A stretch of 64,000 nucleotides of DNA from Sphingomonas sp. JC676 (GCF_014489075.1 NZ_JACTGR010000001.1:1454178-1518177); one strand, 5' to 3'. Shown: positions 27,893-35,814, counted from the first letter of the stretch. Made by a program: numbers and translations. Notes: generated by a model not told the origin, from the sequence alone.

Positions 27893-28405
27893 ATGACTCG
27901 CTTCACCGTCAATAACCAGCCGGTCGAATACAAGATGGATCCGGCGACGCCATTGCTCTGGGCCCTGCGCGACGCATCCAATCTCACCGGCACCAAATAT
28001 GGCTGCGGCACCGGCGATTGCGGTGCCTGCACCGTCGATGTCGACGGGACCGCGCGGCTCGCCTGCCAGGAAACGATCGGCGCGCTCGAAGGCACGTTCG
28101 TCACCACGATCGAGGGGCTTTCGAAGGATCGCAGCCATCCGGTCCAGCAGGCACTGATCGCCGGCAATGTCTCGCAATGCGGCTATTGCATCCCCGGCAT
28201 CGTCATGGCGGCATCGGTATTGCTGCGCAACAATCGCAATCCTTCCGAAGACGACATCAAGTCGGCGATCCCCAATATCTGCCGTTGCGGCATTTACCCG
28301 CGCCTGATTCCGGCAATCAATGAAGCGGCGCGCATTACCCGCGGCGATGTGCCGCTGGTGCCCGGCGCCGATGCCCAAGTTCCTGTCCCGCAAGAAGAAC
28401 CTTGA
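27893..28405 (+). CDS. Orphan 2Fe-2S subunit of a xanthine dehydrogenase-family enzyme
   Basis: The 170-residue protein has the plant-type ferredoxin motif GCGTGDCGACTVDVDG with a further Cys (ARLACQETIG), and a C-terminal second-cluster domain with CGYCIPGIVMA and NICRCGIYPR. This is the small subunit of isoquinoline-1-oxidoreductase-type molybdenum hydroxylases, which normally precedes a molybdopterin-binding subunit gene. No such gene follows here: the next gene is an RcnB-like protein in an unrelated family. It may pair with a large subunit encoded elsewhere or be a remnant. Confidence 0.92.
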   Translation: MTRFTVNNQPVEYKMDPATPLLWALRDASNLTGTKYGCGTGDCGACTVDVDGTARLACQETIGALEGTFVTTIEGLSKDRSHPVQQALIAGNVSQCGYCIPGIVMAASVLLRNNRNPSEDDIKSAIPNICRCGIYPRLIPAINEAARITRGDVPLVPGADAQVPVPQEEP

Positions 28406-28515
28406 TTCTTTCAATTGGCTTTCACCCGAATTCAGGAACCGCTCATTCGCCGGTTCGTAAATAGTTTGTTATCTGGAACCCCGGTGCCTTGCCGGTCCCA
28501 GCGGAGACTATGTTC

Positions 28516-29403
28516 ATGAAGAAGACCATCCTCGCGGCGATCATCGCCGCAACGGCCCTGGTCCCGCCGGCGGCGCTCGCGCAGGACCGGGGAGGCCGCT
28601 GGAGCGGCCGTGGTGACCGCTCCACGTCGCAGCAATCGCAGCCCCGCCAGGAGCGTAGCTGGGGCGGGCAGCAGCAGCAGCAGGCACCACAGGCACGCCC
28701 GGATCGCGGCCAGTGGCGTCAGCAGCAGCCGAATGCCGGCCAGGCGCAGCAGCAGTGGCGCGGCAATCGCGGCGGCGACTGGAACCGTGGCCAAGCGCAG
28801 CAGGGCCAGCAGGCCCAGGCGCAGCCCCAGCAGCAGGTCCCGCAGCGCCAGTGGCGCGGCAATCGGGGCCGGCAGGACGGTAATCCCGGCGCCCAGCAAT
28901 GGCGTGGTGATCGTGGCAACCAGGGCGGTCAGCAATGGCGTGGCGATCGTCGTCCCGACGGCCAGGCCACGCAGCAGTGGCGTGGCAATCAGGGGCGGTA
29001 CGATCGCGGCAACCGCGACTGGAACCGCGGCGACAATCGCGGACGCGACTGGAACCGCGGCAACAATGGCTGGCGCGGCGATCGCGGCGGAGGCTGGAAC
29101 AACAGCTGGCGCAACGACAACCGCTACGATTGGCGCGGCTATCGCAACTCGAACCGCAATCTCTATCGCCTGCCGCGCTACTACGCGCCCGGCGGCTGGG
29201 GATATGGCTATCGCCGCTTCGGGATCGGCTTCACGCTGAACTCGATTCTCTACTCGCAGCAATATTGGATCAACGATCCCTTCTATTATCGCCTGCCCGA
29301 GGTCGACGGACCCTATCGCTGGGTGCGCTATTACAACGATGCGCTGCTCGTCGACATCTACAGCGGCGAAGTGGTCGACACGATCTACGACATCTTCTGG
29401 TAA
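28516..29403 (+). CDS. RcnB-family periplasmic protein with Gln/Arg/Trp-rich repeats
   Basis: The 295-residue protein has a signal peptide (KKTILAAIIAATALVPPAAL, cut near AQD). A long low-complexity region follows, with repeated QQWRGNRG and RDWNRG units (about residues 30-205). The C-terminal RcnB domain carries RLPRYYAPGGWGYGYRRF and a PYRWVRYYNDALLVDIYSGE signature. RcnB of E. coli is a periplasmic nickel/cobalt homeostasis protein; sphingomonad homologues are widespread and of unknown role. Earlier ATGs (28510, 28489) are possible; 28516 gives the cleanest signal peptide. A GNRA-loop hairpin follows the stop. Confidence 0.82.
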   Translation: MKKTILAAIIAATALVPPAALAQDRGGRWSGRGDRSTSQQSQPRQERSWGGQQQQQAPQARPDRGQWRQQQPNAGQAQQQWRGNRGGDWNRGQAQQGQQAQAQPQQQVPQRQWRGNRGRQDGNPGAQQWRGDRGNQGGQQWRGDRRPDGQATQQWRGNQGRYDRGNRDWNRGDNRGRDWNRGNNGWRGDRGGGWNNSWRNDNRYDWRGYRNSNRNLYRLPRYYAPGGWGYGYRRFGIGFTLNSILYSQQYWINDPFYYRLPEVDGPYRWVRYYNDALLVDIYSGEVVDTIYDIFW

Positions 29404-29433
29404 GGGGCGCCCGCTCCTCTTTCCGGAGATCCT

Positions 29434-29466
29434 GGGGCTCGGCCGAAAGGCCGGGCCCCTTGTCTG
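29434..29466 (+). terminator. Rho-independent terminator after the RcnB-like gene
   Basis: The stem GGGGCTCGGCC (29434-29444) pairs with GGCCGGGCCCC (29449-29459) with one G-T pair and a GAAA tetraloop, followed by TTGTCTGT. The T-run is weak but position, 31 bases after the stop, is right. Confidence 0.6.
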
Positions 29467-29503
29467 TGCGGGCTTGCAATCCGCCGCGCGGGGCGCGAAT
29501 TGC

Positions 29504-30232
29504 GTGGCTGTGAGCAAAGTCATCGGCAGAGTTTCGGGATCGCCCTCCCCCAAGCGCGCGCAGATCGGGCGCGACGTATCCGCTCGGCTCGAGGCAAACC
29601 CCAACGTCAAGCGCGCCAAGGTCGAAACGGCGCAGATGTACACCTATCCCGATTTCCTGAGCGACCAGGAATGCGACACGCTGATCGCCCTGATCGACGC
29701 CAATTCGCGGCCCTCGACCCTGCTCGCGACCAGCGACGATCCCGATTATCGCACCAGCCACAGCTCCGATCTCGATCGCTGGTCCGAAGAGGTGTCCCCT
29801 GTCGACGAGCGGATCGCCAGCCTGCTCGGCATCCCGCCGGAGAATGCGGAAACGCTGCAGGGCCAGCGCTACGCCCCCAATCAGCAATTCCGCGCGCATT
29901 GCGACTATTTCCACGAGAATAGCGGCTATTGGCAGCGCATGCTGGAGACCGGCGGCCAGCGCACTTGGACGGCGATGGCCTATCTCAACCATGTCGAGGA
30001 AGGCGGCGCTACCTGGTTCCCCCGCGCCGGCGTCCGCTTCAAGCCCAAGCGCGGCATGCTGCTGATCTGGAACAACATGATGCCCGACGGCACGCCGAAC
30101 TACGACACGCTCCATGAGGGCATGCGCGTGATCGAGGGGACGAAGTACATCGTCACCAAATGGTTCCGCGAAGAAGCGTGGATCAAGGGCTATATCCAGA
30201 CCTACCTCCCCGGCGTCGAGGATGCCGACTGA
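29504..30232 (+). CDS. Prolyl-4-hydroxylase-like 2-oxoglutarate/Fe(II) oxygenase
   Basis: The product has about 242 residues. The double-stranded beta-helix core has the iron ligands His and Asp in AHCDYF, a distal His in TLHEGMRV, and a basic 2-oxoglutarate ligand in GTKYIVTKWF. The segment WTAMAYLNHVEEGGATWFP is the family's usual strand. It hydroxylates a prolyl or similar side chain. The start is uncertain: GTG at 29504 has GGGGCG upstream; GTG 29510 is an alternative. It is followed 42 bases later by recJ. Confidence 0.82.
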   Translation: MAVSKVIGRVSGSPSPKRAQIGRDVSARLEANPNVKRAKVETAQMYTYPDFLSDQECDTLIALIDANSRPSTLLATSDDPDYRTSHSSDLDRWSEEVSPVDERIASLLGIPPENAETLQGQRYAPNQQFRAHCDYFHENSGYWQRMLETGGQRTWTAMAYLNHVEEGGATWFPRAGVRFKPKRGMLLIWNNMMPDGTPNYDTLHEGMRVIEGTKYIVTKWFREEAWIKGYIQTYLPGVEDAD

Positions 30233-30274
30233 GCCTGCTCGACAAGCGCTTCCGCCCGGCCCACACAGCCCGGA

Positions 30275-32041
30275 ATGTCCGTCGTCCTCAACATCCATCG
30301 CTCGATCCTCGGCCAGCCCTGGCGCTGGCGCGGGCTTGCCTCGGACGCCCGCGATCCGGGCTTCGCGCCCGATGATCTCGTCACCCAGCTGCTGATGACC
30401 CGCGGCGTGGCGCGCGAGGATCTCGAGCAGCATCGCAACCCCAGCATCCGCGCCTTCATGCCGGATCCGTCGATCTTCCGCGACATGGACAAGGCGGCGG
30501 AGCGGATGGCCGACGCAGTGGAGGGACGCGAGCAGGTCGCGATCTTCGGCGATTACGACGTCGACGGCGCCACCTCGGCGGCGCTGCTGATCCTGCTGCT
30601 CCGCGACCTGGGGCTCGAGGCGCGTCCCTACATTCCGGACCGCCTGATGGAGGGCTACGGTCCCTCGGGCGAGGCGCTGGTGCGGCTCAAGACCGAGGGC
30701 GCCGGGCTCATCGTCACCGTCGACTGCGGCGCCCAGGCATTCGAGGCGCTCGAGATGGCGCGCGCGGCCGATGCCGATGTGATCGTCGTCGATCACCACA
30801 AATGCGCATCCGAACTGCCCGTGGCATTGGCGCTGGTGAACCCCAACCGGCTCGACGAACTGGAGGGTGCGGCGCACGGCCACCTCGCCGCAGTCGGCGT
30901 CGCCTTCCTGCTCGGCGCCGCGCTGATCCGCACCTTGCGCGGCCGTGGCTATTTCTCCGGCCGACCCGAACCCCGTCTGCTCGACCTGCTCGACATCGTC
31001 GCGCTCGGCACCGTGGCCGATGTCGCGTCCCTGAAGGGCCTCAACCGCGCCTTCGTGGCGCAGGGCCTCAAGGTCATGGGTCAGCGCCGCAACATCGGCC
31101 TCAACGCACTGATCGAAGCATCACGCCTCACCCGCGCACCGACCTGCACCGATCTCGGCTTTGCGCTGGGGCCGCGCATCAACGCCGGAGGCCGAGTCGG
31201 CCGCTCAGATCTTGGCGTCCGTCTGCTCACCACGCGCGACCCCGACGAGGCTCGCAGCATCGCCCAGGAGCTCAACCAGCTCAACGAGGAGCGCCGCGCG
31301 ATCGAAGCCGATGTCCAGCGCGAGGCCGAGGAGCTCGGCATCCGCCAGGGCAATCGTGCGGTGGCAGTGATCGCCTCGCGCGGCTGGCATGCCGGGGTGA
31401 TCGGCATCGTCGCCGGGCGACTGAAGGAGAAGCTCGGCCGTCCCTCGATCGTGATCGCCCTCGACGAGAACGGCATCGGCAAGGGATCGGGCCGTTCGAT
31501 CCCGGGTGTCGACCTGGGCGCCGCCGTGCTCGCCGCCAAGGACGCTGGGCTGCTCCATGCCGGCGGCGGCCATGCCATGGCCTGCGGCGTGACCATCGCC
31601 GAGGATCGGCTGGAAGCCTTTGGCGATTTCCTCGAGGAACGCCTGGCCGAACGCGTGACGCAGTCGATGGGCGATCGCGCGCTGCTGCTCGACGCGGTAG
31701 TCACCGCCGCGGGCGTGAATCCCGGCCTGGTGACCGCGATGGAGGCCGGCGGTCCCTATGGCATGGGCTGGCCCGCCCCGCGCGTCGCCGCCGGCCCGGT
31801 GAGCGTCATCAAGGCCGATGTCGTCGGCAGTGGCGGCCATGTCCGTGTCATCGTCTCGGGCGATGGCGGCGGCAGCTTGAAGGCGGTTGCCTTCCGTCAT
31901 GCGGAGAGCGAACTCGGCCAGGCGCTGCTCTCCGCCCCTCGCCATCGCAAGCTCTGGCTGGCCGGTCGCGCCAGGATCGACGACTGGGGTCCCCGCCCCG
32001 CCGCGGAGCTTCACATAGAAGATGCAGCCTGGGCGGAGTAG
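30275..32041 (+). CDS. recJ: Single-stranded-DNA-specific exonuclease RecJ
   Basis: The 588-residue enzyme degrades ssDNA 5' to 3' in recombination and mismatch repair. DHH motifs are intact: FGDYDVDGATSAALL (about 90-104), then VTVDCGAQAFEA, VDHHKC, and in the C-terminal DHHA1 domain GGGHAMACGVTI. The RPSIVIAL and GSGRSIPGVDL segments are the usual core. The ATG at 30275 precedes LNIHRSILGQPWRWR. It lies 42 bases after the oxygenase gene and just before the tRNA. Confidence 0.95.
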   Translation: MSVVLNIHRSILGQPWRWRGLASDARDPGFAPDDLVTQLLMTRGVAREDLEQHRNPSIRAFMPDPSIFRDMDKAAERMADAVEGREQVAIFGDYDVDGATSAALLILLLRDLGLEARPYIPDRLMEGYGPSGEALVRLKTEGAGLIVTVDCGAQAFEALEMARAADADVIVVDHHKCASELPVALALVNPNRLDELEGAAHGHLAAVGVAFLLGAALIRTLRGRGYFSGRPEPRLLDLLDIVALGTVADVASLKGLNRAFVAQGLKVMGQRRNIGLNALIEASRLTRAPTCTDLGFALGPRINAGGRVGRSDLGVRLLTTRDPDEARSIAQELNQLNEERRAIEADVQREAEELGIRQGNRAVAVIASRGWHAGVIGIVAGRLKEKLGRPSIVIALDENGIGKGSGRSIPGVDLGAAVLAAKDAGLLHAGGGHAMACGVTIAEDRLEAFGDFLEERLAERVTQSMGDRALLLDAVVTAAGVNPGLVTAMEAGGPYGMGWPAPRVAAGPVSVIKADVVGSGGHVRVIVSGDGGGSLKAVAFRHAESELGQALLSAPRHRKLWLAGRARIDDWGPRPAAELHIEDAAWAE

Positions 32042-32100
32042 CTCAAGGTTCCGGCGATGCGCAGCATCGTTGGAATAGCTAGGGAGGGCGATTGAGGTGC

Positions 32101-32129
32101 TTGACCAGCCGCCCAGCTTTCCCTAGTTC
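32101..32129 (+). promoter_or_regulatory. Candidate promoter of tRNA-Glu
   Basis: TTGACC (32101-32106) is 17 bases from TAGTTC (32124-32129), which would start transcription about 12 bases before the tRNA 5' end. The -10 box is a weak match. Confidence 0.45.
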
Positions 32130-32147
32130 GCCCGCTCCACGCTAAAC

Positions 32148-32223
32148 GGCCCCTTCGTCTAGCGGTCTAGGACGCGGCCCTTTCACGGCTGAAACACGGG
32201 TTCGATTCCCGTAGGGGTCACCA
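32148..32223 (+). tRNA. tRNA-Glu (anticodon UUC)
   Basis: The gene is 76 bases with an encoded CCA. The acceptor stem GGCCCCT pairs with AGGGGTC (one G-U), the anticodon loop is CTTTCAC, and the T-arm is ACGGGTTCGATTCCCGT. tRNA-Glu 3' ends are known attachment sites for integrative elements, and decayed conjugation genes lie just downstream. No second copy of the 3' end was found in the window. Confidence 0.97.
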
Positions 32224-32240
32224 AGTCTTTTCAAAGACTT
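32223..32240 (+). terminator. AT-rich hairpin directly after tRNA-Glu
   Basis: AAGTCTTT (32223-32230) and AAAGACTT (32233-32240) are perfect 8-base arms with a 2-base loop. No T-run follows, so it is a weak terminator candidate or RNA-processing signal. It may instead be part of an element end. Confidence 0.35.
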
Positions 32241-32335
32241 ATCGTGCGTTCTTCAAATTTCGTTGGTCGATTTGGCCGGAATCTGGCCGGAATACGCCCT
32301 CGGATTCCGCCGGATTTGCGGGGACGATTGGGCGT

Positions 32336-32493
32336 TCACGAGGCAGCCTCCTCCCCGTCGCGAATCACCCGGCGCGCAGCCAGGAAACGCTCTGCCAAAG
32401 CCTCGGCCGCGCCCCGCCCGAACTCCAGCGCGAGCCCCGCGATCACGCGATCACGCGATCCGACGCCACCGAAATCGGTTGAAACATGGTCAT
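32336..32493 (-). pseudogene. Short frame interrupted by an 8-bp tandem repeat
   Basis: Starting MTMFQPISVASDRVIA, the frame stops where the octamer GCGATCAC is duplicated (32439-32454, with a partial third copy). Removing one octamer restores a frame of about 49 codons continuing GLALEFGRGAAEALAERF and ending EEAAS at 32336. The restored product is helical and protein-like, but I recognise no family. It lies within the element remnant. Confidence 0.35.
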
Positions 32494-32992
32494 GAGAACC
32501 TCCTGTCGCTTGACGCCTTCCTCATCGAAAACAGCCTCTCGACGGCGGTTGCCGGCGTGCCTGTCAGGGCTGCCGGAGCGTGAGCGGAGGCACCGCGAAG
32601 CGGCGGCGGCGGAACCGATTTTGTCGCACTGGAACGAACAAAAGCGCGTGCGAAGCACGCTCCAATTCGCGGCAAAATTGGAGGGGCCGCCGGCCTTGCA
32701 CAGGCGCGCCGGCAGCCGCCATGCTGGGACGATACAAGACGAGCCCCACCCCAGAGCCCGAGGGCATAGGTGAGGCAAAACTCGCTATGGCCTGTGTCGA
32801 ATACGTACAATCACGTAGGTTCGAAATCGTGCAGGTATTGGATGCGACCCGAGGGGTTCCTTTTTAACGGGGGGAATCCTTTCACTTGGCCCGGCAGGTT
32901 CGCTTGCCGGGCCATTTTTCGCAGCGTGCCGAGCGCCCGCGACATGGATCCTCGCGAACCGCGCGCCGGATTTCCGCCGCCACGCCGGACCG
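32494..32992. other. Gene-free stretch inside the element remnant
   Basis: I see no convincing protein here. It holds GC-rich sequence with weak frames on both strands, an AT-richer segment around 32780-32870, and a strong plus-strand terminator at 32888-32919. In related elements this position, next to traF and the transglycosylase, usually precedes the relaxase gene and may contain an origin of transfer; that is a guess. Confidence 0.3.
32888..32919 (+). terminator. Strong plus-strand Rho-independent terminator without an assigned gene
   Basis: GGCCCGGCA (32888-32896) pairs perfectly with TGCCGGGCC (32905-32913) around an 8-base loop and is followed by ATTTTT. It terminates plus-strand transcription, but no confident plus-strand gene ends here. 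The read-through of the tRNA or an unrecognised small RNA between 32590 and 32888 are candidates. Confidence 0.75.
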
Positions 32993-33595
32993 TCAGCGTC
33001 TCGAAAGCACCACGAACAGCCGTGCATCCGGCGAAACCATCACTCCGAGTTCCGCCTTCGCAGCCGCCACGAACAGCTGGGCGTGACGCGGCTTGGACAC
33101 CACCGCCTGCGTGCTCCCGCCATCGGCGACGGCCACGAGGTAGGCCCTGGTCTCCGCCGGCAGGCCCCGCCGCCCGGCGCGCCAGGCGGCGTAGCGGTCC
33201 GGCCCGGCATTATAGGCGGCGACATGCCGGGATAGTTGAACCGGTCGTACATGCGGCCCAGATAGCAAGTGCCGGCGAGGATATTGTCGCGCGGATCGAA
33301 CGGATCCGTGCCCAGTCCGAGCACCGTGCGCATCTCGATCCAGGTGCCGGGCATCAGCTGCATGAGCCCCATCGCGCCGGCGCGGCTGGTGATCGGGCGG
33401 CCATCGAGCATCGTGCGGCCCGGCCTGCATCACGCGCTCGATCCAGGCGACCGGCACCCCGAACCGCGCCGACGCGTCGACGACAAAGGGTCGCCAGGTC
33501 GCCACGGTCTGTGCTCTCGCCGGTGCCGCGGCAAGCAGTGCCGCCGCCGCCCAAAGCAGCATCGCCGCGACCGCGCGCCCCCTCACTGCAGCCAC
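32993..33595 (-). pseudogene. Conjugation-type lytic transglycosylase, two frameshifts, catalytic Glu lost
   Basis: Frame one encodes a signal peptide (MLLWAAAALLAAAPARAQ) and VPVAWIERVMQA. Where the family has Glu-Ser-Gly-Gly, bases are missing and the frame shifts near 33417-33424. The second frame carries RTMLDGRPITSRAGAMGLMQ, LMPGTW and DPRDNILAGTCYLGRMYDRF. Near 33230 the frame shifts back to AAYNAGPDRY. So both the catalytic Glu and the reading frame are lost. Intact homologues open peptidoglycan for conjugation machinery. It overlaps the end of the traF pseudogene by 13 bases, the normal operon arrangement in such elements. Confidence 0.85.
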
Positions 33596-34154
33596 AGCGC
33601 GGTCGCCTTTCCGATGACATCACGCGCCGACGTAGGCCCGAAATAGCGCCCATCGAACGAGTCCGGCGTCTCCGCCATCAGGAGGAACAGCGTGCCGTCC
33701 TGCAGGGTCCAACAGCCGTTCCACCAGGGCAAAGCTCGCTTTTGGGAGTCCAGCGCCCGCCGCATTGCGACCGTCCGGCCATTGACGGCGACGGCCGGTC
33801 CCGACGCGCAGATCGGTCTCCGGCTACGCCCGCGACGCGCTTCACCACGGGCACGTTGGCGGGAATGTAATGGCGGCTCGCCGCCAGCGCGCGGACGGAG
33901 ATCGGGGTCCGCGCGATCACCACGTCGCCGCGGCCGACCGCCCTGCCCGGCTCGACGCGATACAGCCCGACCGGCGCACTCGGACTGGCATTCCAGACGA
34001 AGCGGGGCAGCGGCGGGGCGACGATCGTCGCCGCGACGCACCCACAGAACAGCGCCAGGGCCACACCTTGGCGGCGCAGGCGCATGCGGCGCCGGCGTGC
34101 GGCGCGCAGCGCGTCGCCCCAGACGAACAGGGGCAGATCCCTGCGCTCAGTCAT
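33583..34154 (-). pseudogene. traF: S26-family TraF-type signal peptidase, single-base frameshift
   Basis: From ATG 34154 the frame gives MTERRDLPLF, a membrane helix (VALALFCGCVAATIVAPPL), the Ser-nucleophile segment NASPSAPVGLYRV (about residue 57-59) and VVKRVAGVAGD with the general-base Lys. Loss of one base near 33822 (GACCGATC where GACCGGATC or similar is expected) moves the rest, ICASGPAVAVNGRTV to the C-terminal ATALWLQ, into another frame. TraF processes pilin in conjugation. Everything outside the single lesion is well preserved. Confidence 0.85.
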
Positions 34155-34380
34155 GGCCGCCGTCCCGCTTCCGGGCGTTCGACCAGGCCTCGATATCGTC
34201 GATATGATAATACCAGGCGTGGCCATGGAGCCGGCAGGCAGGACCGCGCCGCTCCGAGCGCATGCGCTTCAGCGTCGTGCGCGCGATGCCGAGATGGAAC
34301 GCCGTCTGCTTGGCGGTCAGGAAGGGACAATTCTCGCGCGCCTGTTGCGCGCGGCGCTGGGTGCCGTCGGGTTCATTCAT
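34147..34380 (-). CDS. Helix-turn-helix (excisionase/AlpA-like) DNA-binding protein
   Basis: The 77-residue protein has the HTH_17-type pattern FLTAKQTAFHLGIARTTLKR, then a YYHIDDIEAW wing. It overlaps the start of traF by 8 bases. In alphaproteobacterial integrative elements the usual order is HTH gene, replication initiator, ParA, DUF2840, traF, transglycosylase; here the three middle genes are missing, so the HTH gene directly touches traF. The frame is intact. Confidence 0.8.
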   Translation of the reverse strand: MNEPDGTQRRAQQARENCPFLTAKQTAFHLGIARTTLKRMRSERRGPACRLHGHAWYYHIDDIEAWSNARKRDGGHD

Positions 34381-34457
34381 GGGAGTGGGCCCGTTGCGGC
34401 GGGCGCCCGATTACGCCGCCCGGATCCCCAACTGTCCCCAACGTCCCCCATCGGGCA

Positions 34458-34489
34458 GGGTCGAAAACGCATATAGGCGTTTTCGACCC
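34458..34489. repeat. Perfect 13-bp inverted repeat upstream of the HTH gene
   Basis: GGGTCGAAAACGC (34458-34470) and GCGTTTTCGACCC (34477-34489) flank a 6-base ATATAG centre. It lies 78 bases upstream of the HTH gene's ATG and just after the truncated DUF736 gene. It could be the DUF736 terminator (no T-run) or an operator for the HTH protein. Confidence 0.7.
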
Positions 34490-34535
34490 GGTGCCGTGAT
34501 CCGCGCCCCGCGGTCCGGGGCGCGGATCGGGTCGG

Positions 34536-34781
34536 TCAGTCGGCCGGGTTCCAGATGATGGCGAAAGCATCGTCATCGTCCTGGCCGGCGGCACGGCCGA
34601 GATTGGCGTACAGGCGCCGCGGCCCGAACTCCGGCGCCGCCAGGCTCAGCGAGACATAGTCGTTGCCGGACATCTCGCCGCGCCGGTTCCAGCCGGCGCC
34701 GAGCTCGACACCGCCGGCCATGACGACATAATCGGGCTGGCTGTCCTTGGCCTTATCGGCGCAGAGGCGCGAAAGGCCGTC
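34536..34781 (-). pseudogene. N-terminally truncated DUF736 protein
   Basis: The readable part, KAKDSQPDYVVMAGGVELGA through NDYVSLSLAAPEFGPRRLYA to AFAIIWNPAD, is the C-terminal two-thirds of DUF736, a protein typical of alphaproteobacterial conjugative elements. An in-frame stop lies at about 34785 and the family's N-terminus (usually beginning MATIGTF or similar) is absent. An internal ATG could still give a 61-residue product. This marks the right edge of the visible element remnant. Confidence 0.75.
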
Positions 34782-34900
34782 ACCTCACCGAATGAAGCGC
34801 GGCAGGCTTCGAGACTCCGAAGCGAAATGCGCTAGCCCCCCGCGATCAGCCGTTCCCCCGGCACGCAGGCGCGGAAGATGGGAGATAGTGACCCAGCCGG

Positions 34901-35563
34901 TCAGGCCGCGGCCGATACGGGTGGGTGCACGCGCCGATCGAGGAAAGTCTCCGAGCGCCGCTGGAGGCGCTCCAGATAGGCGAAGATGCTGACTACGGCA
35001 TCGCCTTCATGCGCGAATTGCCGGCGGGTCTGCTCGAGCAGGCCGCCGCCGACCAGGCCTTCGAGCGCGATCCGTCCTCGCGAAACGCGACTTTTGACGG
35101 TGCCGACCGCTACGTCCAGGATCTCGGCCGCCTCCTCATAGGAAAGCCCACCCGCGCCGACCAGGATCAGCGCTTCGCGTTGCGTGACCGGAAGCTCCTG
35201 CAGGGCGCGTAGCATATCGCGGAGCTCAACAATCTTGTCCTGCCCGGCACAAGCCGCGAGCAGGCGATCGGCGGCCAGCTCGTCCCACTCGCCGACGAAC
35301 TTCCGGCGCCGCATCTGGGTGAGATAATGGTTGCGCAGGATCGTGAAGGTCCATGCTCTGAAATTGGTGCCCGGCTGGAACTTGTGGCGCGCGGACCAGG
35401 CCTTGAGCATCGTCTCCTGGACGAAATCATCGGCAAGATCGGCGCTGCCGCACAGGCCACGGGCGAATGCCCGCAGCTGCGGGATCGCGACTGCCAGCAT
35501 TTCCTTGATTTCGCGGTCCGAAAGCGGCGCGGCCTGAACATTCGCTACGGGTTCGGTTGCCAT
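34901..35563 (-). CDS. EcfG-like ECF sigma factor
   Basis: The 220-residue protein has region 2 with AIPQLRAFARGLCGSADLAD, then DFVQETMLKAW and FRAWTFTILRNHYLTQMRRR (-10 recognition). Region 4 has LPVTQREALILVGAGGLSYE then EAAEILDVAVGTVKSRVSRG (-35 recognition). This closely follows EcfG general-stress sigma factors of sphingomonads. It has about 50 extra C-terminal residues, unlike the family. No NepR or PhyR gene is nearby, so it is probably a secondary EcfG-type paralogue. An upstream in-frame start (35710) adds an unconserved leader and is rejected. Confidence 0.88.
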   Translation of the reverse strand: MATEPVANVQAAPLSDREIKEMLAVAIPQLRAFARGLCGSADLADDFVQETMLKAWSARHKFQPGTNFRAWTFTILRNHYLTQMRRRKFVGEWDELAADRLLAACAGQDKIVELRDMLRALQELPVTQREALILVGAGGLSYEEAAEILDVAVGTVKSRVSRGRIALEGLVGGGLLEQTRRQFAHEGDAVVSIFAYLERLQRRSETFLDRRVHPPVSAAA

Positions 35564-35814
35564 GTCCTTCCTCTCCTGGAATTCGGCCTGAAAACTTTTC
35601 ATGGGCGTAACGGTTCCCGGCACCGCTTGTCGGCGCTGCGCGACATGCAACTCCCGAAGAATAGGGAGGGCGGCGCCCATTACCGTCGGCGCGCGGGGCG
35701 TGCCGGCCAAACCCGCTCGAACCGATATGCAAGCGAGGGTCCTCTGATTCGCCTGGGTCTTATCCGGTCTTGTTCCTCACCGGGTCCCGCCGACAATCCT
35801 GGCTTCGAGATTTA

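Noticed and set aside
28432..28475. EcfG-type promoter (GGAAC...GTT) before the RcnB-like gene
   Set aside because: GGAAC at about 28435 is followed by GTT after only 13 bases, too short for the 16-17 base spacing of this class.
32148..32223. tRNA 3' end as one side of a complete integrated element with direct repeats
   Set aside because: I searched by eye for a second copy of the T-arm/acceptor sequence up to about 35.9 kb and found none, so attachment boundaries cannot be claimed.
34373..34594. Minus-strand 73-codon frame between the DUF736 remnant and the HTH gene
   Set aside because: It is Pro/Arg/Gly-rich, spans the 13-bp palindrome and overlaps both neighbours in wrong frames; it is not a plausible protein.
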